DNA from: Nocardiopsis potens DSM 45234
GTDB lineage: Bacteria > Actinomycetota > Actinomycetes > Streptosporangiales > Streptosporangiaceae
Reading direction: 5' to 3'
DNA length: 64,000 nt
Assembly (NCBI RefSeq): GCF_000341105.1
Contig: NZ_ANBB01000037.1
Location: forward strand, 1 to 64,000
Shown here: positions 38,115-48,685 of the stretch, in pieces
Layout of the letters: the number at the start of each line of letters is the position of its first letter
Position numbering within the stretch: position 1 is the stretch's first letter
Notes under the pieces: generated by a model
The model's database searches: none
What the model saw: only the letters and a program-made list of their open reading frames with translations
Told to the model about the DNA's origin: nothing
Position numbers and translations under genes: made by a program

Positions 38115-38881
38115 TCTTCGGGGGGCGGGATCCGGCCGCCGAGCCGCCGGGTGAGCTCGGCCGCGGCGTCGCCCACCCGGTGCGCCAGCGCCGCCGGGCT
38201 CACCGGGCGCTGCACCGGGACGGTCAGGCTGATCGCGGCGACCGGGGTGCCGTTGTGGTCGAACGAGGCCGCCGCCACCGAGGAGAACCCCTCGGTCACC
38301 TGCTCCTCCTCCAGCGAGTAGCCGCGCCTGCGCTCCTCGGCGAGCAGGGTGCGCAGCTCGCCCGGGGCGGCCGGGCCGCGCCCGGTGCGGTCGGTGAAGG
38401 CGGCGGCGTCCGGGTAGAGCGCCCGCACCTGGGCCCGGGGGAGCCGGGCCAGCAGCGACCGCCCCGAGGCGGTCAGGTGCGCGGGCAGCCGCACCCCCAC
38501 CCCGGTGATCAGCGTCGGCGAGTGCGGCGGCTGCTCCTTGAGCAGGTAGAGGGTGTCCCTGCCGTGCAGGATGCCCAGGTGGGCGGTGGCGCCGGTCTCC
38601 TCGGTGAGCCGGGCCAGCAGCGGGCGGGCCAGCCGCTCCAGCGGGTCGTGCCGCAGGTAGGCCGAGCCGATCTCGAACGCCGCGACGCCCAGCCCCCACC
38701 GCCGCTCCTCCGGCAGGTGCACCACGAACCCCTCCTCGGCCATGGCCTCCAGCAGCTGGTACAGGCTGGACCGGGGCAGCCCCAGCTCGGCCGCGAGCCC
38801 GGACGCCGACACCGGCCCGGACCGCCCGGCCAGATGCCGCAGGACGCGCAGCGCTCGACTCGCCGCAGGAACGTGGGACAT
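38108..38881 (-). CDS. IclR family transcriptional regulator
   Basis: A 257-residue regulator with an N-terminal winged helix-turn-helix (about 5-65, GPVSASGLAAELGLPRSSLY) and a C-terminal IclR effector domain (about 80-245), including ATAHLGILHGRDTLYLLKEQ, LPAHLTASGRSLLARLP and GFSSVAAASFDHNGTPVAAI. The ligand is unknown; IclR proteins often control aromatic or amino acid catabolism. The histidine utilisation genes lie 1.4 kb away, but no site links them. ATG 38881 opens the HTH directly. The last codons and stop are supplied by the inverted repeat at 38026. Confidence 0.93.
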   Translation of the reverse strand: MSHVPAASRALRVLRHLAGRSGPVSASGLAAELGLPRSSLYQLLEAMAEEGFVVHLPEERRWGLGVAAFEIGSAYLRHDPLERLARPLLARLTEETGATAHLGILHGRDTLYLLKEQPPHSPTLITGVGVRLPAHLTASGRSLLARLPRAQVRALYPDAAAFTDRTGRGPAAPGELRTLLAEERRRGYSLEEEQVTEGFSSVAAASFDHNGTPVAAISLTVPVQRPVSPAALAHRVGDAAAELTRRLGGRIPPPEER

Positions 38882-38947
38882 GCCCGCATTCTGGCATGTC
38901 GCAGCGGTCCCCCCGGCCCGCGCCGGGCGCCCCGGCCCCGGTGGCCC

Positions 38948-38994
38948 CGGCGCCGCGGGGGTGTCAGAGCGCTCTGAACGCCCCCGCGGCGCCG
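38948..38994. terminator. Long hairpin with central TCAGAGCGCTCTGA palindrome
   Basis: A 14-bp outer stem (CGGCGCCGCGGGGG and its complement) surrounds a perfect 14-base palindrome at 38964-38977. It is 5 bases after the stop of the leftward small gene at 38999 and so is probably its terminator, just upstream of the IclR promoter. The central palindrome could also be an operator. Confidence 0.65.
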
Positions 38995-38998
38995 AGAG

Positions 38999-39190
38999 TC
39001 AGCCGTGCAGGGCGCCGGGGGTGCGGAGCAGGCGGGCACTGAGGCGGCCGCAGGGGCAGCGGGTGTAGAGGAGCAGGCCGGCGGAGACGGCGTGCCGGGA
39101 GACCACCTGGTAGGTCTGGTCCTCGGGCCAGCCGCAGTCGGGGCAGCGGGCCGGGTGGCGGGATCCGTTCCGTGTCGCTTCGGTGTCCAT
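38999..39190 (-). CDS. Small zinc-ribbon-like protein (63 aa)
   Basis: A 63-residue protein with two cysteine pairs, CPDCGWPEDQTYQVV (about 17) and TRCPCGRLSARLL (about 43-55), the pattern of a small zinc ribbon. There are no other domains. Starting ATG 39190 is divergent from the LysR gene at 39266, a 75-bp shared promoter region. Similar tiny zinc proteins are common in actinomycetes without known function; DNA or protein binding is possible. It is real on the basis of the two CxxC-type pairs, the well-placed start and the terminator at 38948. Confidence 0.7.
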   Translation of the reverse strand: MDTEATRNGSRHPARCPDCGWPEDQTYQVVSRHAVSAGLLLYTRCPCGRLSARLLRTPGALHG

Positions 39191-39265
39191 GGGAACGAGT
39201 CTGCAGCGCAGGAACCTTTCACGTCCATCTCAACTTTTCGCTCGATATTGTGTAGCCTCGACTGC

Positions 39266-40195
39266 ATGATCGATATCCGCAGGCTCCAGGTGCTCCGCGC
39301 GGTGGACCGGCACGGCACCGTCACCGCCGCGGCCCGGGCCCTGCACCTGACCCCGTCCGCCGTCTCCCAGCAGGTCCGCCTGCTCGCCCGGGAGCTGGAC
39401 ACGGAGCTGCTCCACCCGGAGGGGCGCGGGATCCGGCTCACCTCCGAGGCGCACGTCCTGCTCCGGCACGCCGACGAGCTCAGCGCCGGCTGGGAGCGGG
39501 CCCTGGCCGACCTGGCCGCGCACGGCAGGGGCGAGACCGGGCGGCTGACCATGATCGGCTACCCCACCGCGGTCGCCACCCTCATCGTCCCGGCCGCCGC
39601 CCGGCTCCGCGCCGAGCGGCCCGGGCTGGAACTGGTCGTCGGCCAGTACGACGACGCCGCCGTGCACGAGGAGCTGCTCGGCGGGCGCGCCGACATCGCG
39701 GTCACCGTGCCGGTCCCGGGCGGGCCCGCCGCGGACGACCCGCGGTTCGAGCAGCTGCCGCTGTTCCAGGAGCCCCAGGACCTGTTCGTCCCGGCCGGCC
39801 ACCCGCTCGCCGGGCGGGCCGCGGTGGAGCTGTCCGAGGCCGCCCGGGAGACCTGGATCGAGTCCACCGACGAGTGCCACCACCGCCAGGTCGTGCAGAC
39901 CGCCTGCTCGGCCGCCGGCTTCACCCCGCGCACCGAGCACCGGGCCTCCGAGTGGATCGCGGTGTTCGCGCTGGTCGCGCACGGCATGGGGGTGACCCTG
40001 GGGCCGCGGCTGCTGCAGCTGCCCGGCGACGGGCGGGTGGTGCGCGTCCCGCTGAAGGGCGAGGTCGCCCCGGTGCGCAGCGTCTTCGCCACGGTGCGGC
40101 GGGGCAGCGGCCACCGGCCCGCGGTCGCGCACGGGCTGGACGGGCTCCGCCGGGTCGCGGCGGAGGTCAGCGCCTCCCTGGAGCCCGCCGTCTGA
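39266..40195 (+). CDS. LysR family regulator next to hutH
   Basis: A 309-residue LysR-type regulator. The N-terminal helix-turn-helix (about 1-60) reads MIDIRRLQVLRAVDRHGTVT and AARALHLTPSAVSQQVRLLA. The substrate domain (about 92-300) includes GRLTMIGYPTAVATLIVPAA and VAHGMGVTLGPRLLQLPGDG. It lies 64 bp upstream of hutH in the same direction, unlike the usual divergent arrangement. It is the best candidate for local control of the hut genes, with urocanate or histidine as possible effector; this is inference. ATG 39266 is used. Confidence 0.92.
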   Translation: MIDIRRLQVLRAVDRHGTVTAAARALHLTPSAVSQQVRLLARELDTELLHPEGRGIRLTSEAHVLLRHADELSAGWERALADLAAHGRGETGRLTMIGYPTAVATLIVPAAARLRAERPGLELVVGQYDDAAVHEELLGGRADIAVTVPVPGGPAADDPRFEQLPLFQEPQDLFVPAGHPLAGRAAVELSEAARETWIESTDECHHRQVVQTACSAAGFTPRTEHRASEWIAVFALVAHGMGVTLGPRLLQLPGDGRVVRVPLKGEVAPVRSVFATVRRGSGHRPAVAHGLDGLRRVAAEVSASLEPAV

Positions 40196-40259
40196 GATCT
40201 CGGACGGAACGGGCGCGGCGGGGCTCCCGCCCGGCCGCCCGGGGGCGTGGAATGGAGGC

Positions 40260-41819
40260 ATGTCGACCTCTACTGACACGACCGCCGCCGAGGTGCGGAT
40301 CGGCCCCTCCGGGCTGAGCCCCGCCGACGTGATCGCCGTGGCCCGCGGCGGGGCCCCGGTGCAGCTCACCGACGACGCCCGCAAGGCCCTGGCCGCCGGC
40401 CGGGAGCGGGTCCGCGTCCTGGCCGAGGGGGACACCCCCGCCTACGGGGTGAGCACCGGCTTCGGCGCCCTCGCCACCCGCCACATCGCGCCCGAGCTGC
40501 GCGCCCGGCTGCAGCGCTCGCTGGTCCGCTCGCACGCCGCCGGGTCCGGCCCCGAGGTGGAGCGGGAGGTGGTGCGCGCCCTCATGCTGCTCCGGCTGCG
40601 CACCCTGGCCTCCGGCGGCACCGGGGTCGAGCCGGCCACCGCCGAGGCGCTCGCCGGTATGCTCAACGCCGGCATCACCCCGGTGGTGCACGAGTTCGGC
40701 AGCCTCGGCTGCTCCGGCGACCTCGCCCCGCTCTCGCACGTCGCGCTCGCGCTGATGGGCGAGGGGACGGTGCGCGACGCCGCCGGCGAGGCGCGCACCG
40801 CCGAGGAGGCGCTGCGCGCCGCCGGCCTGGCCCCGGTCGAACTGGGCGCCAAGGAGGGCCTGGCCCTCATCAACGGCACCGACGGCATGCTCGGCATGCT
40901 CCTGCTCGCCTGCCACGACCTGGCGCGGCTGATCACCACCGCCGACATCGCGGCCGCGATGAGCGTGGAGGCGCTGCTCGGCACCGACCGGGTGTTCGCC
41001 GCCGACCTGCAGGACCTGCGCCCGCACCCGGGTCAGGCCCGCTCCGCGGCCAACATGCGGGCGCTGCTCGCCGGCTCCCCGATCGTCGCCTCGCACCGCG
41101 GCCCGGACTGCACCAGGGTGCAGGACGCCTACTCGCTGCGGTGCGCCCCGCAGGTGGCCGGCGCCGCCCGGGACACCCTCGCGCACGCCCTCACCGTCGC
41201 CGAGCGGGAGCTGGCCGCCGTCATCGACAACCCGGTGGTCACCGAGGACGGCCGGGTCGAGTCCAACGGCAACTTCCACGGCGCCCCGGTCGGCTACGTG
41301 CTGGACTTCCTCGCCATCGCCGCGGCCGACGTGGCCTCCATCGCCGAGCGGCGCACCGACCGGATGCTCGACGTGGCCCGCTCGCACGGGCTGCCCGCGT
41401 TCCTCGCCGACGACCCCGGCGTGGACTCCGGGCACATGATCGCCCAGTACACCCAGGCCGGCCTGGTCTCGGAGATGAAGCGGCTGGCCGTGCCCGCCAG
41501 CGTCGACTCCATCCCCAGCTCCGCCATGCAGGAGGACCACGTCTCGATGGGCTGGTCGGCCGCGCGCAAGCTGCGCCGGTCGGTGGCGGCCCTCACCGAC
41601 GTGCTCGCGGTCGAGCTGCTCACCGCCGCCCGCGCCCTGGACCTGCGCGCCCCGCTGGCCCCCGCGCCCGCCACCCGCGCCGTGCGCGACCTGCTGCGCA
41701 CCAGGGTCGCCGGCCCCGGCCCCGACCGCTACCTCGCCCCGGAGATCGCCGAGGTCTCCGCGCTCGTCGCGGACGGCTCCGTGCTGGCCGCCGCGGGCAC
41801 CGCCGCCGAACTGAACTGA
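40260..41819 (+). CDS. hutH: Histidine ammonia-lyase
   Basis: A 519-residue lyase, first step of histidine degradation (histidine to urocanate plus ammonia). The self-made MIO cofactor should form within [20 protein letters not shown] (about 146-165), where the triad reads Cys-Ser-Gly and not the textbook Ala-Ser-Gly. Other active-site blocks are [15 protein letters not shown] (about 62), [18 protein letters not shown] (about 288) and [20 protein letters not shown] (about 413). Length is normal. ATG 40260 has GGAGG only one base upstream, too close for a normal ribosome binding site, so a slightly later start or leaderless initiation is possible. hutU follows after 38 bp. Confidence 0.96.
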   Translation: MSTSTDTTAAEVRIGPSGLSPADVIAVARGGAPVQLTDDARKALAAGRERVRVLAEGDTPAYGVSTGFGALATRHIAPELRARLQRSLVRSHAAGSGPEVEREVVRALMLLRLRTLASGGTGVEPATAEALAGMLNAGITPVVHEFGSLGCSGDLAPLSHVALALMGEGTVRDAAGEARTAEEALRAAGLAPVELGAKEGLALINGTDGMLGMLLLACHDLARLITTADIAAAMSVEALLGTDRVFAADLQDLRPHPGQARSAANMRALLAGSPIVASHRGPDCTRVQDAYSLRCAPQVAGAARDTLAHALTVAERELAAVIDNPVVTEDGRVESNGNFHGAPVGYVLDFLAIAAADVASIAERRTDRMLDVARSHGLPAFLADDPGVDSGHMIAQYTQAGLVSEMKRLAVPASVDSIPSSAMQEDHVSMGWSAARKLRRSVAALTDVLAVELLTAARALDLRAPLAPAPATRAVRDLLRTRVAGPGPDRYLAPEIAEVSALVADGSVLAAAGTAAELN

Positions 41820-41857
41820 CCCGCGCCCGCGAGGGCACGACCGAAACGAGAGCAGAG

Positions 41858-43530
<1,673 letters not shown>

Positions 43531-43534
<4 letters not shown>

Positions 43535-44754
43535 GCGACGGCTTCGACCGGCTCTGGGCCGACCTGGAACCGATCGGCCGCCACCCGGGCACCGGCGGCT
43601 ACCGGCGCTACACCTTCGGCGCCGCCGACGCGGAGCTGCGGTCCTGGTTCGCCGGGGCCGCGGCCGCCCGCGGCCTGGACGTGGAGACCGACGGCAACGG
43701 CAACATGTGGGCCTGGTGGGGCGAGCCCGGTCCGGGCGCCGTGGTCACCGGATCCCACCTGGACTCGGTGCCCGACGGCGGCGCGTTCGACGGCCCGCTG
43801 GGCGTGGTGAGCGCCCTGGAGGCCGTGGCCGAGCTGCGCCGCCGCGGGTTCGCCCCGTCCCGGCCGGTGGCGGTCGCGGTCTTCGCCGAGGAGGAGGGCG
43901 CCCGATTCGGCGTCCCCTGCCTCGGCAGCAGGCTGCTGACCGGCGCCATCGCCCCGGAGCGGGCCGCCGCGCTCACCGACGCCGACGGCGTCGCCTGGGC
44001 GGACGCCATGGCCGCCGCCGGGTTCGACCCGGCCGGGCTGGGGCCCGACCCGGAGCGGCTGGGCCGGATCGGAGCCTTCGTCGAGCTCCACGTGGAGCAG
44101 GGGCGGGCGCTGGCCGACACCGGCGACGCCGTCGGCGCGGCCCGGTCCATCTGGCCGCACGGCCGGTGGCGGCTGGAGTTCACCGGGCGCGCCGACCACG
44201 CCGGGACCACCCGGCTCGCCGACCGGCGCGACCCGATGCTCCCGTTCGCCCGCACCGTGCTGGCCGCGCGGGAGCGCGCGGCGGAGAGCGGCGCGGTGGC
44301 GACGGTGGGCAGGGTCCGGGTGGAGCCGAACGGCACCAACGCGATCCCGTCCCGGGTGACGGCGTGGCTGGACGCCCGGGCGCCCGGCGCGGCGGAGCTG
44401 GACGCGGTCGTCGCGGGAGTCACCGCCGACGCCCGCGCCGCCGCGGCAGAGCACGGGGTGCGCCTGGCCGGGGAACAGGAGTCCGACTCCCCGCTGGTGG
44501 AGTTCTCCGCCGGGCTGCGCGACCGGGTCGCCGCGGCGGCCGGCGGCCCCCGCGGCCCGGTCCCGGTACTGCCCACCGGAGCCGGCCACGACGCCGGCGT
44601 GCTGGCCGCAGAGGTGCCGACCGCGATGCTCTTCGTCCGGAACCCCACCGGAATCTCGCATTCCCCCGAAGAACACGCCGACCGCCCCGACTGCCACGCG
44701 GGAGTCACCGCCCTCGCCGACGTCCTGCAGAACCTCGCCGGCAAGGACGAGTGA
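43531..44754 (+). CDS. M20 family amidohydrolase in the HutG position
   Basis: A 407-residue metallopeptidase-like amidohydrolase of the allantoate amidohydrolase/N-carbamoyl amino acid hydrolase group. Metal ligands are visible in [20 protein letters not shown] (His, Asp), [20 protein letters not shown] (Glu-Glu), [17 protein letters not shown] (His) and SHSPEEHAD (His). GAGHDA is the conserved late motif. It is translationally coupled to hutU and followed by hutF and hutI. HutF makes N-formimidoyl to N-formyl-glutamate, but no HutG (N-formylglutamate deformylase) is present, so this enzyme most probably removes the formyl group. True allantoate use is less likely here because no other purine genes are nearby. 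Confidence 0.9.
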
Positions 44755-44879
44755 GCACAGAACGAGGACGCGGAGCCGTCCGGTCCGCCTGGTCACCCCG
44801 GCCCGCCTGGTCCGCCGGGCGGGCCCGGGCGGGCCGGACGGCCGGGCGCGGCGTCTCGCGGAGTCGGGCGTCTCACCCG

Positions 44880-45230
44880 GGTGCGGCGCCTCGCGGGGTC
44901 GAGGTTCAGACGGGTGGCGAAGGCAGGGAGGGGCACCGGCTGGTCGGTCGGGCGCGGCGCCCCACGGGGCCAGGGTTCAAGCAGGCGGCGACGGCAGAGG
45001 AGGGGCCGGGGTGCGGGCGTCGGCCGAGCGCGGCACCCCACGGGGTCGAGGTTCAGACGGGCGGCGAAGGCAGGGAGGGGCACCGGCTGGTCGGTCAGGT
45101 GCGGCGCCCCACGGAGCCGAGGTTCAAGCAGGCGGCGACGGCCAAGGAAGGGGCGGTGGTCGGGCGTCTTACCCGGGTGCGGCGCCTCGCGGGGTCGAGG
45201 TTCAGGCCAGCGGCGACGGCGGGAGCGGGA
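44880..45230. repeat. Tandem repeat array, locus 2 left arm
   Basis: Five units. The GTTC landmark of each core (as in GGGGTCGAGGTTCAGACGGG) falls at 44904, 44975, 45051, 45122 and 45200, so spacing alternates 71, 76, 71, 78. Spacers again alternate between a type with CACCGGCTGGTCGGTC and a type with GGGGCCGGGGTGCGGGCG. The array lies 125 bp after the M20 gene. Open frames on both strands through it encode Arg/Gly/Pro-rich repeats and are not supported as genes. Confidence 0.88.
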
Positions 45231-45330
45231 TCGGGGCGGCAGGTCACCGCTCCGGTCTGCGTTTCCAGCGGTAGAGAGCGAAGTCAGAAGAAGGGGTCGG
45301 GTCGGCCCCGGCGGTAAGAGGGAGGCGTGT

Positions 45331-45423
45331 CCTATATGTCGGGTTGCTGGCAGGGGGCGGGCGGCGCGGCGCGGCCTGCGCACCTCGGCGGCGGCCCGGA
45401 TGACGTCCACCAGCGAGTAGTAA
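45331..45423. other. Conserved core module of repeat locus 2
   Basis: CCTATATG at 45331-45338 and ACCAGCGAGTAGTAA at 45409-45423, 78 bases apart start to start. The same two sequences occur 79 bases apart at 59166 and 59245. Weaker matches extend on both sides, for example CAGAGTG at about 45459 and near 59301. No gene is assigned. On the minus strand the block at 45399-45423 reads YYSLVDVI. Confidence 0.7.
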
Positions 45424-45512
45424 CCCCTGGGGCCTGCCCTGCCCCCGAATCGCTCACACAGAGTGACGAAGTGGGGCCTTCGGGAGGGAGTGAGCGCGAC
45501 ATTTCGCCCTCT

Positions 45513-45580
45513 CGCCGCCCGTCTGAACCTCGACCCCGTGGGGCGCCGCGCCCGGCCGGCACCCGCGCCCCGTCCGTCGT
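45513..45580. repeat. Single inverted repeat unit, locus 2 right arm
   Basis: One unit of the same family in opposite orientation to the left arm (CCGTCTGAACCTCGACCCCG, then TGGGGCGCCGCGCCC). It is followed by a degenerate GC-rich stretch to about 45600. It lies about 90 bases before the hutF start. Confidence 0.75.
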
Positions 45581-45671
45581 CGCCGCCGCTGTCGCCTCCG
45601 CCGTCGTCGCCGTGCGGAGCCGACTGCATACTCGACAGTCCGTCAACAGACGAGCAGTGGAGGAGCCCGTA

Positions 45672-47126
45672 GTGCCGGACCGTGAACCGACCCTGTACTG
45701 GTGCGAGTGGGCGATGGCCGCCTCCGAGCCCGACTTCTCCCAGCCCGACTTCTCCCAATCCGGCCCCACCCAGTCCGATCCCGTCGATCAGCCGTCGGCG
45801 GCGGCCGCGGCGCCCGGGGTGCTGCTGGAGGTCGCAGGGGGCAGGATCGCCTCGGTGCGCACCGGCACTGAGCCGCCGCCGGGCGCCGAGCGACTGTCCG
45901 GCCTGGTGCTGTACGGCTTCGCCAACGCCCACTCGCACGCCTTCCACCGGGCGCTGCGCGGCCGGACCGGGGAGTACGGCGGGTCGTTCTGGAGCTGGCG
46001 GCGGCTGATGTACGCCGCGGCGGAGCGACTCACCCCCGACTCCTACCGGGAGCTGGCCGCAGCGGTGTACGCGGAGATGGCGCTGGCCGGGGTGACCTGC
46101 GTGGGGGAGTTCCACTACCTGCACCACGCCCCCGGCGGCAGGCGCTACGCCGACCCGAACGCGATGGGTGCCGCGCTCGTCGCCGCGGCGGCCGACGCCG
46201 GGATCCGGATCACCCTGCTGGACACCCTCTACCTCGCCGGCGGGCTGGGCGCCGACGGCCGGCACACCCCGCCCGAGGGCGTCCAGCTGCGCTTCGCCGA
46301 CGCCGACCTGGACGCCTGGGCGGACCGGGCGGCCTCCTTCCGCCCGGAGGGCGGCCATGCGCGGGCGGGCGCCGCCGCGCACTCGGTGCGCGCCGTCCCC
46401 GCCGATGCGCTGGCCGGCTTCGCCGATCTGTACCGGGAGAGCACCATCGAGTGGCCCTCCCCGCACATCCACCTCTCCGAGCAGCCCGCGGAGAACGAGG
46501 CGTGCCGGGCGGCCTACGGGCGCACCCCCGCCGCGCACCTGGCCGAGGCGGGCCTCTTCACCGATGTGCACCCGGTGCTGGTGCACGCCACCCACCTGGA
46601 CCCGGCCGACGTGCGGCTGCTCCGCGAGCGGCGGGCCGACATCTGCCTGTGCCCGACCACCGAGCGCGACCTCGCCGACGGCCTCCCCCCGCTGGCCGAG
46701 CTCGGCATGGACCGGGTGACCCTGTCGCTGGGCAGCGACGGCCACTCCACCATCGACATGCTGGCCGAGGCGCGCGCGGCGGAGATGCACGAGCGGCTGC
46801 GCACCGGCCGCCGCGGAACGGTCCCCGCGCTGATGCTCCTGGACGCCCTGCACGAGAACGGCCACGCCGGGGCCCTCGGCTGGCACGACGCCGGCTGGAT
46901 CGGCGAGGGGAAGCGCGCCGACCTGGTCGTGCTCGACATGGACGGGGTCCGGACGGCCGGGTTCGACCCGGCACAGGCCGCCGAGGCGGCGGTCTTCGCG
47001 GCGACCGGCGCCGAGGTGCGGCACGTCATGGCCGACGGCCGGTGGATCGTCCGGGACCGGGTGCACACCGCGATGCCGGACGCCCCGGCCCGCCTGGACG
47101 CCGCGATCGGGAGGCTCCTCGGGTGA
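45672..47126 (+). CDS. hutF: Formimidoylglutamate deiminase HutF
   Basis: A 484-residue amidohydrolase-superfamily enzyme converting N-formimidoyl-L-glutamate to N-formyl-L-glutamate plus ammonia. Metal and catalytic motifs: [20 protein letters not shown] (HxH), [34 protein letters not shown] and [23 protein letters not shown] 45672 has GGAGGAG 6 bases upstream; the frame is open to 45327 but that part is repeat DNA. Near the N terminus (about 20-34) three 5-residue repeats ([15 protein letters not shown]) interrupt the first strand of the small domain, an insertion absent from typical HutF. It is cut off from hutHU-M20 by the repeat locus and so may need its own promoter. Confidence 0.94.
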   Translation: MPDREPTLYWCEWAMAASEPDFSQPDFSQSGPTQSDPVDQPSAAAAAPGVLLEVAGGRIASVRTGTEPPPGAERLSGLVLYGFANAHSHAFHRALRGRTGEYGGSFWSWRRLMYAAAERLTPDSYRELAAAVYAEMALAGVTCVGEFHYLHHAPGGRRYADPNAMGAALVAAAADAGIRITLLDTLYLAGGLGADGRHTPPEGVQLRFADADLDAWADRAASFRPEGGHARAGAAAHSVRAVPADALAGFADLYRESTIEWPSPHIHLSEQPAENEACRAAYGRTPAAHLAEAGLFTDVHPVLVHATHLDPADVRLLRERRADICLCPTTERDLADGLPPLAELGMDRVTLSLGSDGHSTIDMLAEARAAEMHERLRTGRRGTVPALMLLDALHENGHAGALGWHDAGWIGEGKRADLVVLDMDGVRTAGFDPAQAAEAAVFAATGAEVRHVMADGRWIVRDRVHTAMPDAPARLDAAIGRLLG

Positions 47127-47385
47127 GCCCGCACCCTCCGGCGGCGCCGGACCCGCCCGGGCGTCCGGCCCGCGCGGCGGAGAGGACGGACCGCCCCGTC
47201 CGCCTCGCCCGCCTCACCCGCCCCGGGAGCCACGGCCGGTACCGCCGCCCCGGCCCGACCGCGGGATCCCGGCTCCGGGAGCGCGGCCCGCACCGCTTCG
47301 GTGCGGCGATGAGCCCATGACCGGCGCCTCCGGGGCGGAAAGGCCCCGGGGCGCCCGGAGTGAAACGACCAGAGAAGAGGGACAG

Positions 47386-48594
47386 ATGAACCAGAGCGAA
47401 CCCCGGACCGTCCTCATCGACCGGATCGGAGTGCTCGCCACCAACGATCCCGCGCTCGGGGAGGGGATCACCGGGGAGATCGCCGACGCCGCGCTGGTGA
47501 TCGAGGACGGGCGGGTGGCCTGGGTCGGCCCGGCCGACCGGGCGCCCGCCGCCGATGCGCGGGTGGACGCCGCCGGGCGCTGCGCCGTCCCGGGCTTCGT
47601 GGACAGCCACTCGCACATCGTCTTCGCCGGCGACCGCAGCCGCGAGTTCGGCGCCCGGATGAGCGGGCGGCCCTACGAGGCCGGGGGGATCCGCACCACC
47701 GTCGCCGCCACCCGGGCCGCCTCCGAGGCCGACCTGGCGGACAACGCGGTCCGGCTGCTCCAGGAGGCCCGGGCGCAGGGCACCACCACCCTGGAGGTCA
47801 AGTCCGGGTACGGGCTGAGCACCGCCGACGAGGAGCGCTCGCTGCGGGTGGCCGCCCGGATCACCGACGAGGTCACCTTCCTCGGCGCGCACGTCGTGCC
47901 GCCGGAGTACGCCGACGACCCGCAGGGCTACGTCGACCTGGTCACCGGGGAGATGCTGGAGGCCTGCGCGCCGCACGCCCGGTGGATCGACGTGTTCTGC
48001 GAGCGCGGCGCCTTCGACGAGGAGGCCTCCCGGCGGGTGCTGCGCGCCGGCGCCGCCAAGGGCCTGCTGCCCCGGGTGCACGGCAACCAGCTGGGCACCG
48101 GCCCCGGGGTGCGGCTGGCCGTCGAGGTCGGCGCCGCCTCGGTGGACCACTGCACCCACCTGACCGCCGAGGACGTCGACGCGCTGGCGCAGGCCCCGGA
48201 GACGGTCGCCACCCTGCTGCCCGGCGTGGACTTCTCCACCCGCCAGCCCTACCCCGACGCGCGGGCGCTGCTGGACGCCGGGGCGACCGTCGCCCTGGCC
48301 GGCGACTGCAACCCGGGCTCCTGCTTCACCTCCAGCATCGCGTTCTGCATCGCGCTGGCGGTGCGGGAGATGCGGATGACCCCGGAGGAGGCGCTGTGGG
48401 CGGCCACCGCGGGCGGCGCCCGCGCGCTGCGCCGCACCGACGTCGGCCGCCTGGCCCCCGGGGCCCGCGCCGACCTGGTGCTGCTGGACGCCCCCAACCC
48501 GATCTACCTGGCCTACCGGCCCGGGGTGCCGATGGTGCAGGCGGTGTGGAAGGACGGCCACCGGGTGCACGGCGGGGATCTCACCCGGGGTTGA
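47386..48594 (+). CDS. hutI: Imidazolonepropionase
   Basis: A 402-residue amidohydrolase opening the ring of imidazolonepropionate to formimidoylglutamate, the third step of the hut route. The metal site is in [20 protein letters not shown] (about 68-87). Further motifs are [20 protein letters not shown] (about 127-146), [18 protein letters not shown], the DHCTHL segment and [18 protein letters not shown], which supplies the catalytic Asp. ATG 47386 has AGAAGAGG 7 bases upstream. The 259-bp gap after hutF shows no other gene. With hutH, hutU, hutF and the M20 enzyme it completes degradation to glutamate and formate. Confidence 0.96.
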   Translation: MNQSEPRTVLIDRIGVLATNDPALGEGITGEIADAALVIEDGRVAWVGPADRAPAADARVDAAGRCAVPGFVDSHSHIVFAGDRSREFGARMSGRPYEAGGIRTTVAATRAASEADLADNAVRLLQEARAQGTTTLEVKSGYGLSTADEERSLRVAARITDEVTFLGAHVVPPEYADDPQGYVDLVTGEMLEACAPHARWIDVFCERGAFDEEASRRVLRAGAAKGLLPRVHGNQLGTGPGVRLAVEVGAASVDHCTHLTAEDVDALAQAPETVATLLPGVDFSTRQPYPDARALLDAGATVALAGDCNPGSCFTSSIAFCIALAVREMRMTPEEALWAATAGGARALRRTDVGRLAPGARADLVLLDAPNPIYLAYRPGVPMVQAVWKDGHRVHGGDLTRG

Positions 48595-48685
48595 TCCGGG
48601 CGTAGCGCTCCGGAAACCTTCCCCGCCCAGACTCGGTGGCGAACGGCGGGCGGACCCGCGCGGAGCGATCGGGAGGGGAGGGGCC

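Noticed and set aside
44793..45326. Open frames through the repeat arrays encoding Arg/Gly/Pro-rich repeat proteins
   Set aside because: They are open in several frames and on both strands, differ in length between loci, lack ribosome binding sites and follow the DNA repeat. The unit lengths (71 and 77) are not multiples of three, so the translated repeat changes frame.
45327..45671. N-terminal extension of HutF to 45327
   Set aside because: The extension translates the repeat core and array. HutF similarity begins just after GTG 45672, which has a strong GGAGGAG ribosome binding site.
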